Source of the DNA: Aldersonia kunmingensis
Lineage (GTDB): Bacteria > Actinomycetota > Actinomycetes > Mycobacteriales > Mycobacteriaceae
NCBI RefSeq assembly: GCF_001646865.1
Contig: NZ_LRRB01000103.1
Coordinates: forward strand, 1-45,765
Direction: 5' to 3'
DNA: 45,765 bases
Position 1 is the stretch's first letter; every line of letters begins with the position of its first letter. The position numbers and the translations under genes were made by a program. The notes beneath the pieces were generated by a model. The model worked only from the letters and a program-made list of their open reading frames with translations. It was not told the origin of the DNA and did not search any database. This document shows, one piece after another, positions 1-8,297 of the stretch.

Positions 1-750
1 CACCAAGCCGATGTGATCGCGATCAAGTTTGCGAGCCTCACTGGGCAGCGCTACCTCTCCCTGGAGGAGAGCACCGAGCCGAGCCCGGAAATCGCACCGG
101 ACGTGGTGGTCACGAACACCGTCGACTCCTTCGACATCACCACTGTGTTCAACGGTCTGCGTCCGCTGCTCTCCGAGGCGGACCCAGCGGTCTACAACCA
201 GCTTTCGCGAAATCTCGTCGCGCTGATCGAAGGCAGCGAGAGCGATATCAACCCCGTCCTCCGCGATATCGCCACACTCAGCCGGTTCGCGAGTGATCGG
301 AGCAAGGTGCTGTCGATCATCTTGGACAACCTGACGTCGGTGTCGCAACAGTTGCGCGGCCGATCGGAGAATCTGGAGTACATCCTGGCCGTCTTCCATT
401 CCACCGCAATGCCGATCGCCAACCGCATGACCGAATTCCTCAGCCTCACGGCCACGGGCTCGATCGAGATGAGCGAGATCGTGCGGACCACCGAAGCGCT
501 TTCCAGGCTGTTTCTCGGCGCGGAGAATGCCCAGGACGATCTGACCCGCCGCATCGATGAGGCGATCCCGGATACCCGCGATCAGGTCCGCTCGCTCTCG
601 ATGCTGCCGGGACTCCTCGCCGGATTGAATCGCCTGATCCCGAGTACGGAGCCTGCCAAGGCCTGCCAGCACGGTGCCGTGGTGATTCCAGTCGAGGCGC
701 AGGTGCTGCTCAACGGTCGGGCACTGACTGTGTGCAATGGGGGTGGCTAG
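1..750 (+). CDS. MCE-family protein, MceB position (5' end cut off)
   Basis: The reading frame is open from base 1 with no stop, so this is the 3' part of a gene that starts outside the window; the GTG at 13 need not be the start. The visible 249 residues begin inside the MCE/MlaD domain (IAIKFASLTGQRYLSLEE is its last strand region). A long helical C-terminal part follows, as expected for the subunits that form the periplasmic lipid tunnel of Mce importers. Called MceB by position: four more mce genes follow and the third of those is the lipoprotein, which is the usual E subunit. The next gene starts 14 bases before the stop of this one. Family is clear; subunit letter is inferred. Confidence 0.85.
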   Translation, partial: HQADVIAIKFASLTGQRYLSLEESTEPSPEIAPDVVVTNTVDSFDITTVFNGLRPLLSEADPAVYNQLSRNLVALIEGSESDINPVLRDIATLSRFASDRSKVLSIILDNLTSVSQQLRGRSENLEYILAVFHSTAMPIANRMTEFLSLTATGSIEMSEIVRTTEALSRLFLGAENAQDDLTRRIDEAIPDTRDQVRSLSMLPGLLAGLNRLIPSTEPAKACQHGAVVIPVEAQVLLNGRALTVCNGGG

Positions 751-1768
751 CCCAATGCGGTTACAGCGCAAGCATTTCGAACTAGGCCCGGAGGTGCCCG
801 CTCCGAGCACCCAGCGGTGGTGGGCGCTCGCCAGCGTCGTGGTGCTCGGGCTGGTTTTCGCCGTACTCGGCGCGCTCTATCTTCGCCCGCCCGGGTACTC
901 CACGTACCACGCCCAGCTCGTCGAGTCCGGTGGCCTGAAACCAGGTGACGGCGTTCGTATTTCGGGCATTGTCGTCGGCAAAGTGACCGCGCTCGAACTC
1001 ACCGATGACGCCGTCGACGTCACGTTCATGGTGCAGTCACGGCACCCGCTAGGTGACCAGACCACGATGGACGTCCGGATGTTGACTCCGGTCGGTGGGC
1101 TGTATGTGGCGTTGCAACCTGCCGGAAGCGTTCCGCTGGAGGAACCGATCCCCGCGGATCGGGTCACCCTGCCGTTCGTGGTCAACGATCTGGTGCCGAA
1201 GGCGAAGGAGCTCACCGACCAGATCGACGTGCCAGCCCTGCGCGCCAGCATCTCCGGCGCCGCCGGTGCGCTGTCGAACGCACCCGATGCGCTGCGCAAC
1301 TCCGTGGCCGATCTCGAGTCGGTGGTCGGCGTGTTCGCCGAGCAGAAGAACCAGGTCGAGGGTCTGCTCGCGCTGTCGAACGAGTACCTGCAGACCGTGC
1401 GGGACAACGAGGACTTGGCCAAGGAATGGCTTCAGGCGTATGCCGTGGTGGGCCCGCAACTGGTCAATTCCCAACAACAGGTTGAGACCTTCGCCGACAA
1501 GGTCACCGCGGTCGTCGGATTGCTGTTCGACTTCCTCGCCGGCCCCTACGCCGACAAGGTCGAGCCGCTGCTGCCACCGCTCGAACAGGCGAAGGAGGCG
1601 AGTAATGACCTACTCGAGCGGACAAACACGTTGATGGATTCGATGGCCGAATCGGTCACCCGCCTCGCCGCTCTCGCCGGACCCGACGGCCAGGCCCTGG
1701 TGGACCAGAGTCGGCTTACCGCGCCCCGAATCGACGTCTGCATGCCGACCCCGGGACTCACATGTTGA
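737..1768 (+). CDS. mceC: MCE-family protein, MceC position
   Basis: 343 residues. An N-terminal membrane anchor (about residues 30-50, ASVVVLGLVFAVLGALYL) is followed by the MCE/MlaD domain (about 55-135, with VESGGLKPGDGVRISGI) and a long alpha-helical tail. Such subunits assemble into a hexameric tunnel carrying lipids across the mycolate cell envelope. The start is ATG 737, overlapping mceB by 14 bases; ATG 755 is an equally reasonable start. The protein is clearly shorter than the roughly 500-residue MceC of M. tuberculosis, and the whole operon is of this short type. It overlaps mceD by 7 bases, so translation is probably coupled. Substrate cannot be read from the sequence. Confidence 0.87.
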   Translation: MGVASPMRLQRKHFELGPEVPAPSTQRWWALASVVVLGLVFAVLGALYLRPPGYSTYHAQLVESGGLKPGDGVRISGIVVGKVTALELTDDAVDVTFMVQSRHPLGDQTTMDVRMLTPVGGLYVALQPAGSVPLEEPIPADRVTLPFVVNDLVPKAKELTDQIDVPALRASISGAAGALSNAPDALRNSVADLESVVGVFAEQKNQVEGLLALSNEYLQTVRDNEDLAKEWLQAYAVVGPQLVNSQQQVETFADKVTAVVGLLFDFLAGPYADKVEPLLPPLEQAKEASNDLLERTNTLMDSMAESVTRLAALAGPDGQALVDQSRLTAPRIDVCMPTPGLTC

Positions 1769-2814
1769 TGCCACGGGTAGTCCGGAGCAGGCCGCGCATC
1801 GTCGCTGTAGGCGCGCTCGCCATCATCGCCCTTATCGTTCCTGCGGCGACCAGCCTGGCGGCGGTGGACGAACCGACCGGTGAACGCCGCGACAGTCTGT
1901 GCGCCGACTTCCGCAATACCTTCGGGCTCTATCCCGATGCGACCGTGACGATCCGGGGAATCTCGGTCGGCTCGGTGACCGGTATCGAGCCGGATGGGGA
2001 CAAGGTCCGCGTCACGATGGACATCGACAAGCGCGCAATTCCGGCCAGTATCGGGGCAGTCGTCGTCAACTCGTCGATTCTCACCGACCGCAGGGTCGAA
2101 CTGCTCGATGCGGCCTACCGCGGTGGCCCGGAACTGCCAGAGGGACAGTGCATTTCGACCGAGCACACCGCGGTACCGGTGAGCGTGTCGGATGCGCTCG
2201 AGTCGTTCTCGAATATCGTTGGCCAGCTTGTCGAGCCCGCTGCAGACGGCACCCTGCCGCTGCAGACGGTGCTCGCCGCTGCCGATCGTGAGTTCGACGG
2301 CCTCGGCCCAACCATCAATCGCGAACTTCGTCAGCTGGCCGGACTGATGGCCTCCCCAGACGACTTCATGTCCCAGCTGGGCCAGCTTCTGGATAACTCC
2401 GCGGCGCTGAGTCAGTTCGTCACCGATCAATGGGGCGACATCAAAACCACCCTGGTCACGTTCGCCCCCGGCCTCGACCTGCTGCAAAAGATGCTGGTGG
2501 TGGTCAAGGTGCTGGTCGAGAAGCTCGCCACCGCGGTCGGCCCGATGGACCGCTTGTTCAACCAGCACTTCCCGTACCTGCTGGAGATGCTCGAGTCATC
2601 CGTGCCGGTGACCAAGTTGATCCGCACCCGGCTCGAGGACTCCAGCGATCTGTTGGGGAAGGTGCCCGGGATCGTGCTGATGCTGCGCAACATGATCGAG
2701 TCCACCCCCGGAGCGATCACGCTCAACTATCGCCCGCCGCTGCTCACGCAAGACGCAGCCGTCGCCGGGATACCGCTTCCGCAGCAGCTGCTTTCGACGA
2801 TCGGAGGACGGTGA
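1762..2814 (+). CDS. mceD: MCE-family protein, MceD position
   Basis: 350 residues with an N-terminal hydrophobic segment (about residues 12-33), then an MCE domain (FRNTFGLYPDATVTIRGISV and following) and a helical C-terminal part. Role: one wall subunit of the Mce lipid-import tunnel in the cell envelope. Two starts are possible, ATG 1762 and ATG 1768. The second gives the same TGATG stop/start overlap seen between mceD and mceE, so it may be the true one. The stop overlaps the mceE start by one base. Confidence 0.87.
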   Translation: MLMPRVVRSRPRIVAVGALAIIALIVPAATSLAAVDEPTGERRDSLCADFRNTFGLYPDATVTIRGISVGSVTGIEPDGDKVRVTMDIDKRAIPASIGAVVVNSSILTDRRVELLDAAYRGGPELPEGQCISTEHTAVPVSVSDALESFSNIVGQLVEPAADGTLPLQTVLAAADREFDGLGPTINRELRQLAGLMASPDDFMSQLGQLLDNSAALSQFVTDQWGDIKTTLVTFAPGLDLLQKMLVVVKVLVEKLATAVGPMDRLFNQHFPYLLEMLESSVPVTKLIRTRLEDSSDLLGKVPGIVLMLRNMIESTPGAITLNYRPPLLTQDAAVAGIPLPQQLLSTIGGR

Positions 2815-3863
2815 TGAATTCGCGCCTAGCACGAACCGTGATGAGGCTCCGGCGAACGCGAATCGCAGTGCTGGGTGTGGCGGCCGCGGTGACGGTCGCG
2901 GGCTGTGGGTTCAATCCCAGCGACTACGCCATGCCTGGCAGCGGGGTCTCCGGGCCGACGTATCGGTTGAATGTCGAGTTCGAGTCGCTACTGAGCCTTC
3001 CTGCGGGTGCCGCCGTCCGTAGCGGCGGCACGAAGGTCGGGTCGCTGAGCTCCATCGAACTCGCTCCCCAGGCCGCCATCGCCCACATCGATGTCGGCGA
3101 CGACGTGCAATTGCCGGTCGGCACCCATGCAGAACTGCGACAGACCACGGTGCTGGGCGACATCTATCTGGCGCTCTTGCCGCCGACGGAGACGTCCGGG
3201 GTGCCGCTGCTCGGTGACGGTGACACGATCCCGCTATCGGACACCGACACCGGCCCGCAGATCGAGCAGATCCTGCAGCGAGTTGCGGAATTCGTGAACG
3301 GCGGCAGCGTCACCCGGCTGCAGGATGCTGTGGCCCAACTCAACGAAGCGCTCCCGAGCGAGGACAGCGAGCTGCGCACACTCGCTTCCGATGCCACGAC
3401 CAACCTCCAGGAAACCAGCACGCACATTCCCGATCTCGAACGAATCGTCTCCAGCACCGAGGCGCTGTCGGTGCGGCTCAACGACATGCGCGACCAGATC
3501 GGGTTCCTCTTCTCGCCGGTGGCACGCAGCCGGCTCGGGCGCGTTCCGTACTTCATGGATGCCGTGCTCAACGTGGTGATCGACGTCAACACGCTCACCA
3601 CCGGGCTGGACTGGCTCATTCCTCGGCTGCCGCATATCAACGAGGCGCTGGAGAAGTCGGCGGTGGTGTTGCGCGAGCCGTCGCCGAGCCAGCACGAGAT
3701 CAGGGGCAACGCCGGCGAGCTGATCAAGATGACCCAGAACGACCTCATCCCGTTCCTGCTCGAACCGGGTATCGATGTCCGGCAGATCAGCATCGCTGGG
3801 AACAAAGGCAATTCCACCAGCGATGCGATGGTGCTGCTGCGCATGATCGGAGTGCTGCGATGA
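2814..3863 (+). CDS. mceE: MCE-family lipoprotein, MceE position
   Basis: 349 residues. The N-terminus is a typical lipoprotein signal: an arginine-rich n-region, a hydrophobic core and the lipobox TVAGC with the lipidated cysteine at residue 31. An MCE domain (from about residue 45) and a helical tail follow. In actinobacterial mce operons the fifth subunit is normally the lipoprotein (LprK type), which fixes the letters used for the neighbours. ATG 2814 overlaps the mceD stop by one base and the stop overlaps the mceF start by four (ATGA). A start further upstream is open but would run through mceD and is rejected. Confidence 0.88.
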   Translation: MNSRLARTVMRLRRTRIAVLGVAAAVTVAGCGFNPSDYAMPGSGVSGPTYRLNVEFESLLSLPAGAAVRSGGTKVGSLSSIELAPQAAIAHIDVGDDVQLPVGTHAELRQTTVLGDIYLALLPPTETSGVPLLGDGDTIPLSDTDTGPQIEQILQRVAEFVNGGSVTRLQDAVAQLNEALPSEDSELRTLASDATTNLQETSTHIPDLERIVSSTEALSVRLNDMRDQIGFLFSPVARSRLGRVPYFMDAVLNVVIDVNTLTTGLDWLIPRLPHINEALEKSAVVLREPSPSQHEIRGNAGELIKMTQNDLIPFLLEPGIDVRQISIAGNKGNSTSDAMVLLRMIGVLR

Positions 3864-4810
3864 CCCGCATCCCCGCCTGGTTGTCCGGCCTGACACTGGC
3901 CATCGTGCTCATTCTGGGCGGCACTTATCTCACTATGAATGTGCTGCAGATGGATCCGCGCTCCGAGCGCAATCACATCGAAGTCGACCTGCCCGAGTCC
4001 GGCGGTCTGCGCGCCGGCTCGGACGTCGTCTACCGCGGCGCGAACATCGGTACCGTCGAGCGAGTCGAGGGCATTCCCGGCGGGGTGCGGGCGCGCATCT
4101 CTTACGACTCGAAGTACCAGATTCCCGAGTCGAGCGAGATGAAAGTGGAGAACCTGTCCGCGCTCGGCGAGCCGGTCTTCGCCTTCCTGCCGGCTTCCAC
4201 CACCGGGCCGTGGTTCGGTGACGGCGCACACGTGAACCGACCGGTCATCGTCCCGGCATCGGTGCCGACACTGCTGGCCGGACAAGCACAGCTGTTGGAG
4301 CAAGCGGACCCCGTGGTCGTCGCGCGGATGGTGGATACCTTCCAGACCTCGCTGGCCGACCTCGATACAGCCATTCCGACGATCGGCCGCGGCGCGGAGA
4401 TGCTGCTGGCGACGCTGATGCGGCACGAGCCCTCGCTGGATGCTGCGCTACGCAACCTCATGCGCGCTATGGCCGACAGCGACTGGATCGAGCCCGTACT
4501 CACCGCCGCGCCCCCGCAACTCGACGCATTCGGCGTGACCCTCGGCGCTTCCTTCAAGTACCTGTTCGTGGGCTCGCAGGCGCTGAAGGGAAAGGAAGTG
4601 CTGGGCTCCTGGCACGAGGAGGAGGAGCAGTTGGTCTCCTACCTGCAGCGCTCGTCGCCCGACATCGGCGCGATCGGGGTCGCGTTGCGGCCGGTGACAA
4701 CCTCGGTGGGGCCACTGTTCGGCCTGATCGATTTCGGCGATCTGCTGGAGACGGCCCTACAGACCCTGCCGGGAGATTCGGTTCGGGTGGCGGTGCGAAT
4801 GCCGAACTGA
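3860..4810 (+). CDS. mceF: MCE-family protein, MceF position
   Basis: 316 residues, short for MceF. Membrane anchor at about residues 7-30 (LSGLTLAIVLILGGTYLTM), then an MCE domain with the pattern LPESGGLRAGSDVVYRG and a helical tail. It is the last tunnel subunit of the operon and starts in a four-base ATGA overlap with mceE. The gene after it, 58 bases downstream, encodes a Mce-associated membrane protein, so the operon continues. Substrate specificity (sterol, fatty acid or other lipid) cannot be read from sequence. Confidence 0.87.
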   Translation: MTRIPAWLSGLTLAIVLILGGTYLTMNVLQMDPRSERNHIEVDLPESGGLRAGSDVVYRGANIGTVERVEGIPGGVRARISYDSKYQIPESSEMKVENLSALGEPVFAFLPASTTGPWFGDGAHVNRPVIVPASVPTLLAGQAQLLEQADPVVVARMVDTFQTSLADLDTAIPTIGRGAEMLLATLMRHEPSLDAALRNLMRAMADSDWIEPVLTAAPPQLDAFGVTLGASFKYLFVGSQALKGKEVLGSWHEEEEQLVSYLQRSSPDIGAIGVALRPVTTSVGPLFGLIDFGDLLETALQTLPGDSVRVAVRMPN

Positions 4811-4868
4811 AGCACGTTGCTGGACAACGTAAACGAGATGTTTCACCGGTTCGACGACAGGACACGCG

Positions 4869-5528
4869 ATGACGGATACCGGCACTCCCGACCAGACCGA
4901 GGTCGAGCAGCCCGCAGCAGAATCTTCGACACCTGCCGAACAAGGTCTGCGTCAACGGCTTTCGTCTCGCCCGGTCGTGGCGACGATCGCGGCGGTGAGC
5001 ACGCTCGCGGCGGTGGTGTTCGCCGCGCTGTGGATTACCGATGATTCGTCGGACGAGCTTGCCGCGCTCCAGGAATCCCAAGCGGTGCAGGAAGCAGCGG
5101 AGAATGCCGCGTCGCAGTACGCGCTGGGCGTTTCCCAGGTCAACGCCGCCGACCTGGACACTTGGCGCCGGGCGCTGCAGGCAAATGTCAGCGATCAGCT
5201 GAAGCCGAAACTGGATGCGGCTGTCGATGTGGTCGGTCCGTGGCTGAGCGAGATGGACTACACCTCGACCGCGAATCTCCTTGCGGCCGATGTCCAAAAG
5301 CAGGATGGCGACACCTTTGTCGTGCAGGTCTTCGTGGACATGAACTCGAAGAGCCGGCAGAGCCCGAGCGGGGTGACCGCGACGGCGAGCTACACCGTGA
5401 CCCTCGACCGGGCGAGCAACTGGACGATCACCGATGTTGGTGGCGTCGGTGCGGAACTGCCGGTCGATGCCGCACCACCGGCCGATACGGCACCACCCGC
5501 ACCGGCACCGGCGCCGGCCGGCGGGTAG
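4869..5528 (+). CDS. Mce-associated membrane protein (Mam type)
   Basis: 219 residues: an acidic, Pro/Thr-rich cytoplasmic N-terminus, one membrane segment at about residues 37-57 (VVATIAAVSTLAAVVFAALW), an extracytoplasmic alpha+beta domain of the SnoaL/NTF2-like type usual for Mce-associated proteins, and a Pro/Ala-rich tail (APPADTAPPAPAPAPAGG). Mam proteins are thought to stabilise Mce complexes. Position directly after mceF supports the call. The Shine-Dalgarno match is weak (GACAGGACACGCG before ATG). Family assignment rests on architecture and context more than on signature residues. Confidence 0.78.
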   Translation: MTDTGTPDQTEVEQPAAESSTPAEQGLRQRLSSRPVVATIAAVSTLAAVVFAALWITDDSSDELAALQESQAVQEAAENAASQYALGVSQVNAADLDTWRRALQANVSDQLKPKLDAAVDVVGPWLSEMDYTSTANLLAADVQKQDGDTFVVQVFVDMNSKSRQSPSGVTATASYTVTLDRASNWTITDVGGVGAELPVDAAPPADTAPPAPAPAPAGG

Positions 5529-5558
5529 CAACACGAGAACTGATGATCAGGAGGAACC

Positions 5559-6518
5559 ATGACAAGCACGACCGAACGGCCCTCGGCCGCACCCGCCGAA
5601 AGCACACCGGCGCCGGCACCGGAAGAGCCGATTGAGCTCATTGCCCCGGATTCCCTGACCGCCGAAATGGTCGGGCACTGGACCTATCTCATGCTCGAGG
5701 GCGCGGCATTCGCCATGCAGGGAATGCACCCGACCATCAAGGCCGTCACCGACGAATACTCGATCGCGAAGACCGACCCGATGGGCCGCGCGATCCGCTC
5801 GGTCGACTCGGTGCTGCGCTGGACCTACGGCGGCGAAGAGGCGATCGCCGAGGGCAAGCGGCTGCGGTCACTGCATCAGCCGCTGCAGGTGCGCGATCCC
5901 AAGGGAAAGCTGCTCAGCGCCCTCAACCCCGAGGCCTACCAGTGGGTCATCGCGACGGCCTTTGTCACCACCGCCAAGGCCGGACCGCTGTTGATCGGGC
6001 GTGAGTTCACGGGCCCTGAACTCGACGAACTGCTCGCGGACAACATCAAGATCGCGAAGATCGTGCGGGTGCCGATGAAGGGTTACCCGCAGACCCGCGC
6101 CGAGTTCGACGTGTACTACGAGCACATGGTCGCCGACGTGCTCACCGCCGACGACGAAACGAAGGAGCAGTTCCGTCAGCTCAGGACGGGCGAACTCGAG
6201 CAACTGCAATCGAAGCCGCTCGTCGTCCGCAAGGCACTGCAGTTCGCGATGGGCCCGATGCTGCGGTTCAACTACCTGTCCATCGTCGGCCTGCTGGACC
6301 CGCGGTTGCGAGACATGATCGGCGCCCCCTGGACCGAGGAAGACCAGAAGCAGCTCGAGAAGACTTACGCCTGGATCCGGCTGGCCTACAAGGTGCTGCC
6401 CGACCGGCTGACGTACTTCCCGCTCGCGTACCACGCACGCAAGCACCACCAGTGCATCGCGAAGATGAAGGAACGCGAACTGAAGTCGGCGGCATACAAG
6501 GTGCGCCCGAAGCAGTAG
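5559..6518 (+). CDS. oxygenase MpaB family protein (DUF2236), copy 1
   Basis: 319 residues. The DUF2236 pattern is visible: LMLEGAAFAMQGMHPTIKAV with the conserved His-Pro, the block LRSLHQPLQV, and the C-terminal region ending PDRLTYFPLAYHARK. The family includes heme-dependent latex clearing protein (rubber oxygenase) and fungal MpaB, an oxidative cleavage enzyme, so an oxidoreductase acting on a lipid or isoprenoid is plausible but the substrate is unknown. AGGAGG at 5549-5554 gives a strong ribosome site 4 bases before the ATG. It lies 30 bases after the Mce-associated gene, so it probably belongs to the mce transcript. It ends 3 bases before the convergent TetR gene. Confidence 0.8.
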   Translation: MTSTTERPSAAPAESTPAPAPEEPIELIAPDSLTAEMVGHWTYLMLEGAAFAMQGMHPTIKAVTDEYSIAKTDPMGRAIRSVDSVLRWTYGGEEAIAEGKRLRSLHQPLQVRDPKGKLLSALNPEAYQWVIATAFVTTAKAGPLLIGREFTGPELDELLADNIKIAKIVRVPMKGYPQTRAEFDVYYEHMVADVLTADDETKEQFRQLRTGELEQLQSKPLVVRKALQFAMGPMLRFNYLSIVGLLDPRLRDMIGAPWTEEDQKQLEKTYAWIRLAYKVLPDRLTYFPLAYHARKHHQCIAKMKERELKSAAYKVRPKQ

Positions 6519-6521
6519 CGG

Positions 6522-7157
6522 TCAGCGCTGGCTGCGGTGGGGGGTAAGCAGGGGCGAAAGGTACTCGTAGGCGAAGTCACGCGCGGCCGTCGGTTCGCGC
6601 AGCGGCAGGATGCCGTGCGGGTTGGAGATGAACGACATCACCAGCCGCACGAAAATCTCCGCGACAACATCCGCGTCGAAATCCCCCAACTCGCCGCGGT
6701 CCTGCCAGTACCGAATGAAGTGCCCCATGAGGGTCCGGCCCTGCGCGAGGAACGCGTCGTCGCCGAGAAATTGCGCCATCTCGCCGGCGGCAGAGGACTC
6801 GCGCAGGTTCCGGACCAGCAACCGCGGCGCGGACGCCTCGGCGACGAACGCGGCGAACGTCTCGGCGAGCGCGCCGATCGGCCCACTGGATTTCGCCATC
6901 GCATCGTTCAGGACCATGCCGACCCGGACCGACTCGGCCATGAGCGCGTACCGCACGATCGCAGCTTTCGTCCCGAACCGTCGATAGACGGTGGCCACGC
7001 CCACGCCGGCAACATCGGCGATCTTGACCATCGTGGTCTCTTCGAAACCCACTTCGGCGAAACAGGTCCGGGCTGATTCGACGATCTGCCGGGATCTGGA
7101 GTCGAGCTGGCTCAGTTCAGCCCACGAGGAGGAAATCAGCTCGGGGTACTTCGTCAA
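6522..7157 (-). CDS. TetR/AcrR family transcriptional regulator
   Basis: 211 residues. The N-terminal helix-turn-helix is clear at about residues 22-68 (FEETTMVKIADVAGVGVATVYRRF, split here as IADVAGVGVATVYRRF for the recognition part); the C-terminal half is a helical ligand-binding domain. The only start in frame is TTG 7157, since an in-frame stop lies upstream and no ATG or GTG precedes the HTH; its ribosome site is poor. It is divergent from the second MpaB-family gene and convergent with the first. A perfect inverted repeat in the shared upstream region (7276-7303) is a candidate operator. It probably represses the MpaB genes in response to a lipophilic ligand (inference). Confidence 0.85.
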   Translation of the reverse strand: MTKYPELISSSWAELSQLDSRSRQIVESARTCFAEVGFEETTMVKIADVAGVGVATVYRRFGTKAAIVRYALMAESVRVGMVLNDAMAKSSGPIGALAETFAAFVAEASAPRLLVRNLRESSAAGEMAQFLGDDAFLAQGRTLMGHFIRYWQDRGELGDFDADVVAEIFVRLVMSFISNPHGILPLREPTAARDFAYEYLSPLLTPHRSQR

Positions 7158-7275
7158 TCCAAGGCTCGATCCGGTTGCGGGATGGGCATGCCGTCAGATT
7201 CCCAACGCTACACGCCAGTAAACCTAAGAACGCGAGATCTTCTCCGCTCCAGTGGTTCTCTCGAGACCGTCGGAT

Positions 7276-7303
7276 TGATAGTATGAGCCCGTTGAAACTA
7301 TCA
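7276..7303. promoter_or_regulatory. inverted repeat, candidate TetR operator
   Basis: Perfect 7-bp arms TGATAGT (7276-7282) and ACTATCA (7297-7303), start-to-start distance 21 bp, i.e. two helical turns. It lies between the divergent TetR gene and the second MpaB-family gene, 15 bases before the latter's preferred start. The left arm also contains a possible -10 element (GATAGT/TAGTAT), so a bound repressor would block RNA polymerase. Confidence 0.5.
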
Positions 7304-7318
7304 CCCGTGGAGCGAAAA

Positions 7319-8287
7319 ATGGCGCTGCCAGCAGAGACGCAGGCTCCGGACTACTCCGATGTCCGCCCTTGGGTCATCACCGAATTCCGTAAGCACACCG
7401 CGAGCGCCTTCGGTGGCCTATTCGGCGGTGCCGCATTCGATCAGGTCGCGATGCCGGCTGTGGCCGCGGCTGTCGATCGCACCGGACGATTTGCCGAAAA
7501 CTTCGCCGACCGCGGGGTCCGTAGCGGCTTCTCGGCGCTGCTCGCGCTGTGGGGCGACGCCGAGGATCGTGCCGCCGAGGGCGAGTGGCTGAAGATGCGG
7601 CACCGAGAGGTGCGTGGCAAGGGTCAGGGCGACTTCGACGGCGTCCGATACAGCGCGCTCGATCCGGAGAACTGGGTGTGGATCGGCGTCAGCGGCGTCT
7701 TCGTCGCAATGAATTCCTTCACGCCGTGCACCGGCATCGTGCTCCGGCCGGCGGAGAAGGAAGCCGCCTACCAGGTGATGAAAGAAGCGTTCGCCGGCAT
7801 CGAGTTGCCGGGGCGCTCAGGCAAGTTGCCCGCCACGTTCGTGGAGGCCTCCGCCTACTACGACCGGGTCGTCGAAACGAAACTCGAAGCCAATCCGTTC
7901 CTCGTCGAGCAGTTCGCCGGACTGACGAAGCTGCCACTGCCGACGCTACTGCTCCCGGACGGCGCGCGAGTCCTGTTGACGCCGTTCTGGTTTGCGGTGC
8001 GCCCGGCCGTCGGACACGTCATTCAGGTGTGTTCGTCGAAGACCATGCACCCCGGCGTGCAGAAGCTCACCGGATTCCGGCTCAAGCCGGGACACGAGGT
8101 GGAGTTCCGGATCTACACGCGAGCCATGCAGGTGGCGTGGCGCGTCCTGCCCGACAAGGTGCTGCTCGCTCCGCTGGCCTACAACCGGCTGCAGTACGAG
8201 AAGCTGGCCAGATTCCACCGCAAGTACGCCTTGGACTCGTTCGCACCGCCGGAGTCGCGGCGCGGCAGCGGCGGATGCCCGGTCTAG
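7319..8287 (+). CDS. oxygenase MpaB family protein (DUF2236), copy 2
   Basis: 322 residues from ATG 7319, chosen because GTGGAG ends 6 bases upstream; ATG 7283 would place the inverted repeat inside the gene, and starts further up run into the TetR promoter region. DUF2236 features: WIGVSGVFVAMNSFTP, RPAEKEAAYQVMKEAF, and WRVLPDKVLLAPLAYNRLQ near the C-terminus. Oddity: at the place where copies 1 and 3 have a conserved His-Pro (GMHP, VAHP) this protein reads VAMP, so a conserved histidine of the family is replaced by methionine. The enzyme may be altered in cofactor binding or activity. It ends with GGCPV. Copy 3 follows after 10 bases. Confidence 0.75.
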   Translation: MALPAETQAPDYSDVRPWVITEFRKHTASAFGGLFGGAAFDQVAMPAVAAAVDRTGRFAENFADRGVRSGFSALLALWGDAEDRAAEGEWLKMRHREVRGKGQGDFDGVRYSALDPENWVWIGVSGVFVAMNSFTPCTGIVLRPAEKEAAYQVMKEAFAGIELPGRSGKLPATFVEASAYYDRVVETKLEANPFLVEQFAGLTKLPLPTLLLPDGARVLLTPFWFAVRPAVGHVIQVCSSKTMHPGVQKLTGFRLKPGHEVEFRIYTRAMQVAWRVLPDKVLLAPLAYNRLQYEKLARFHRKYALDSFAPPESRRGSGGCPV

Positions 8288-8297
8288 GGCACGCGGA

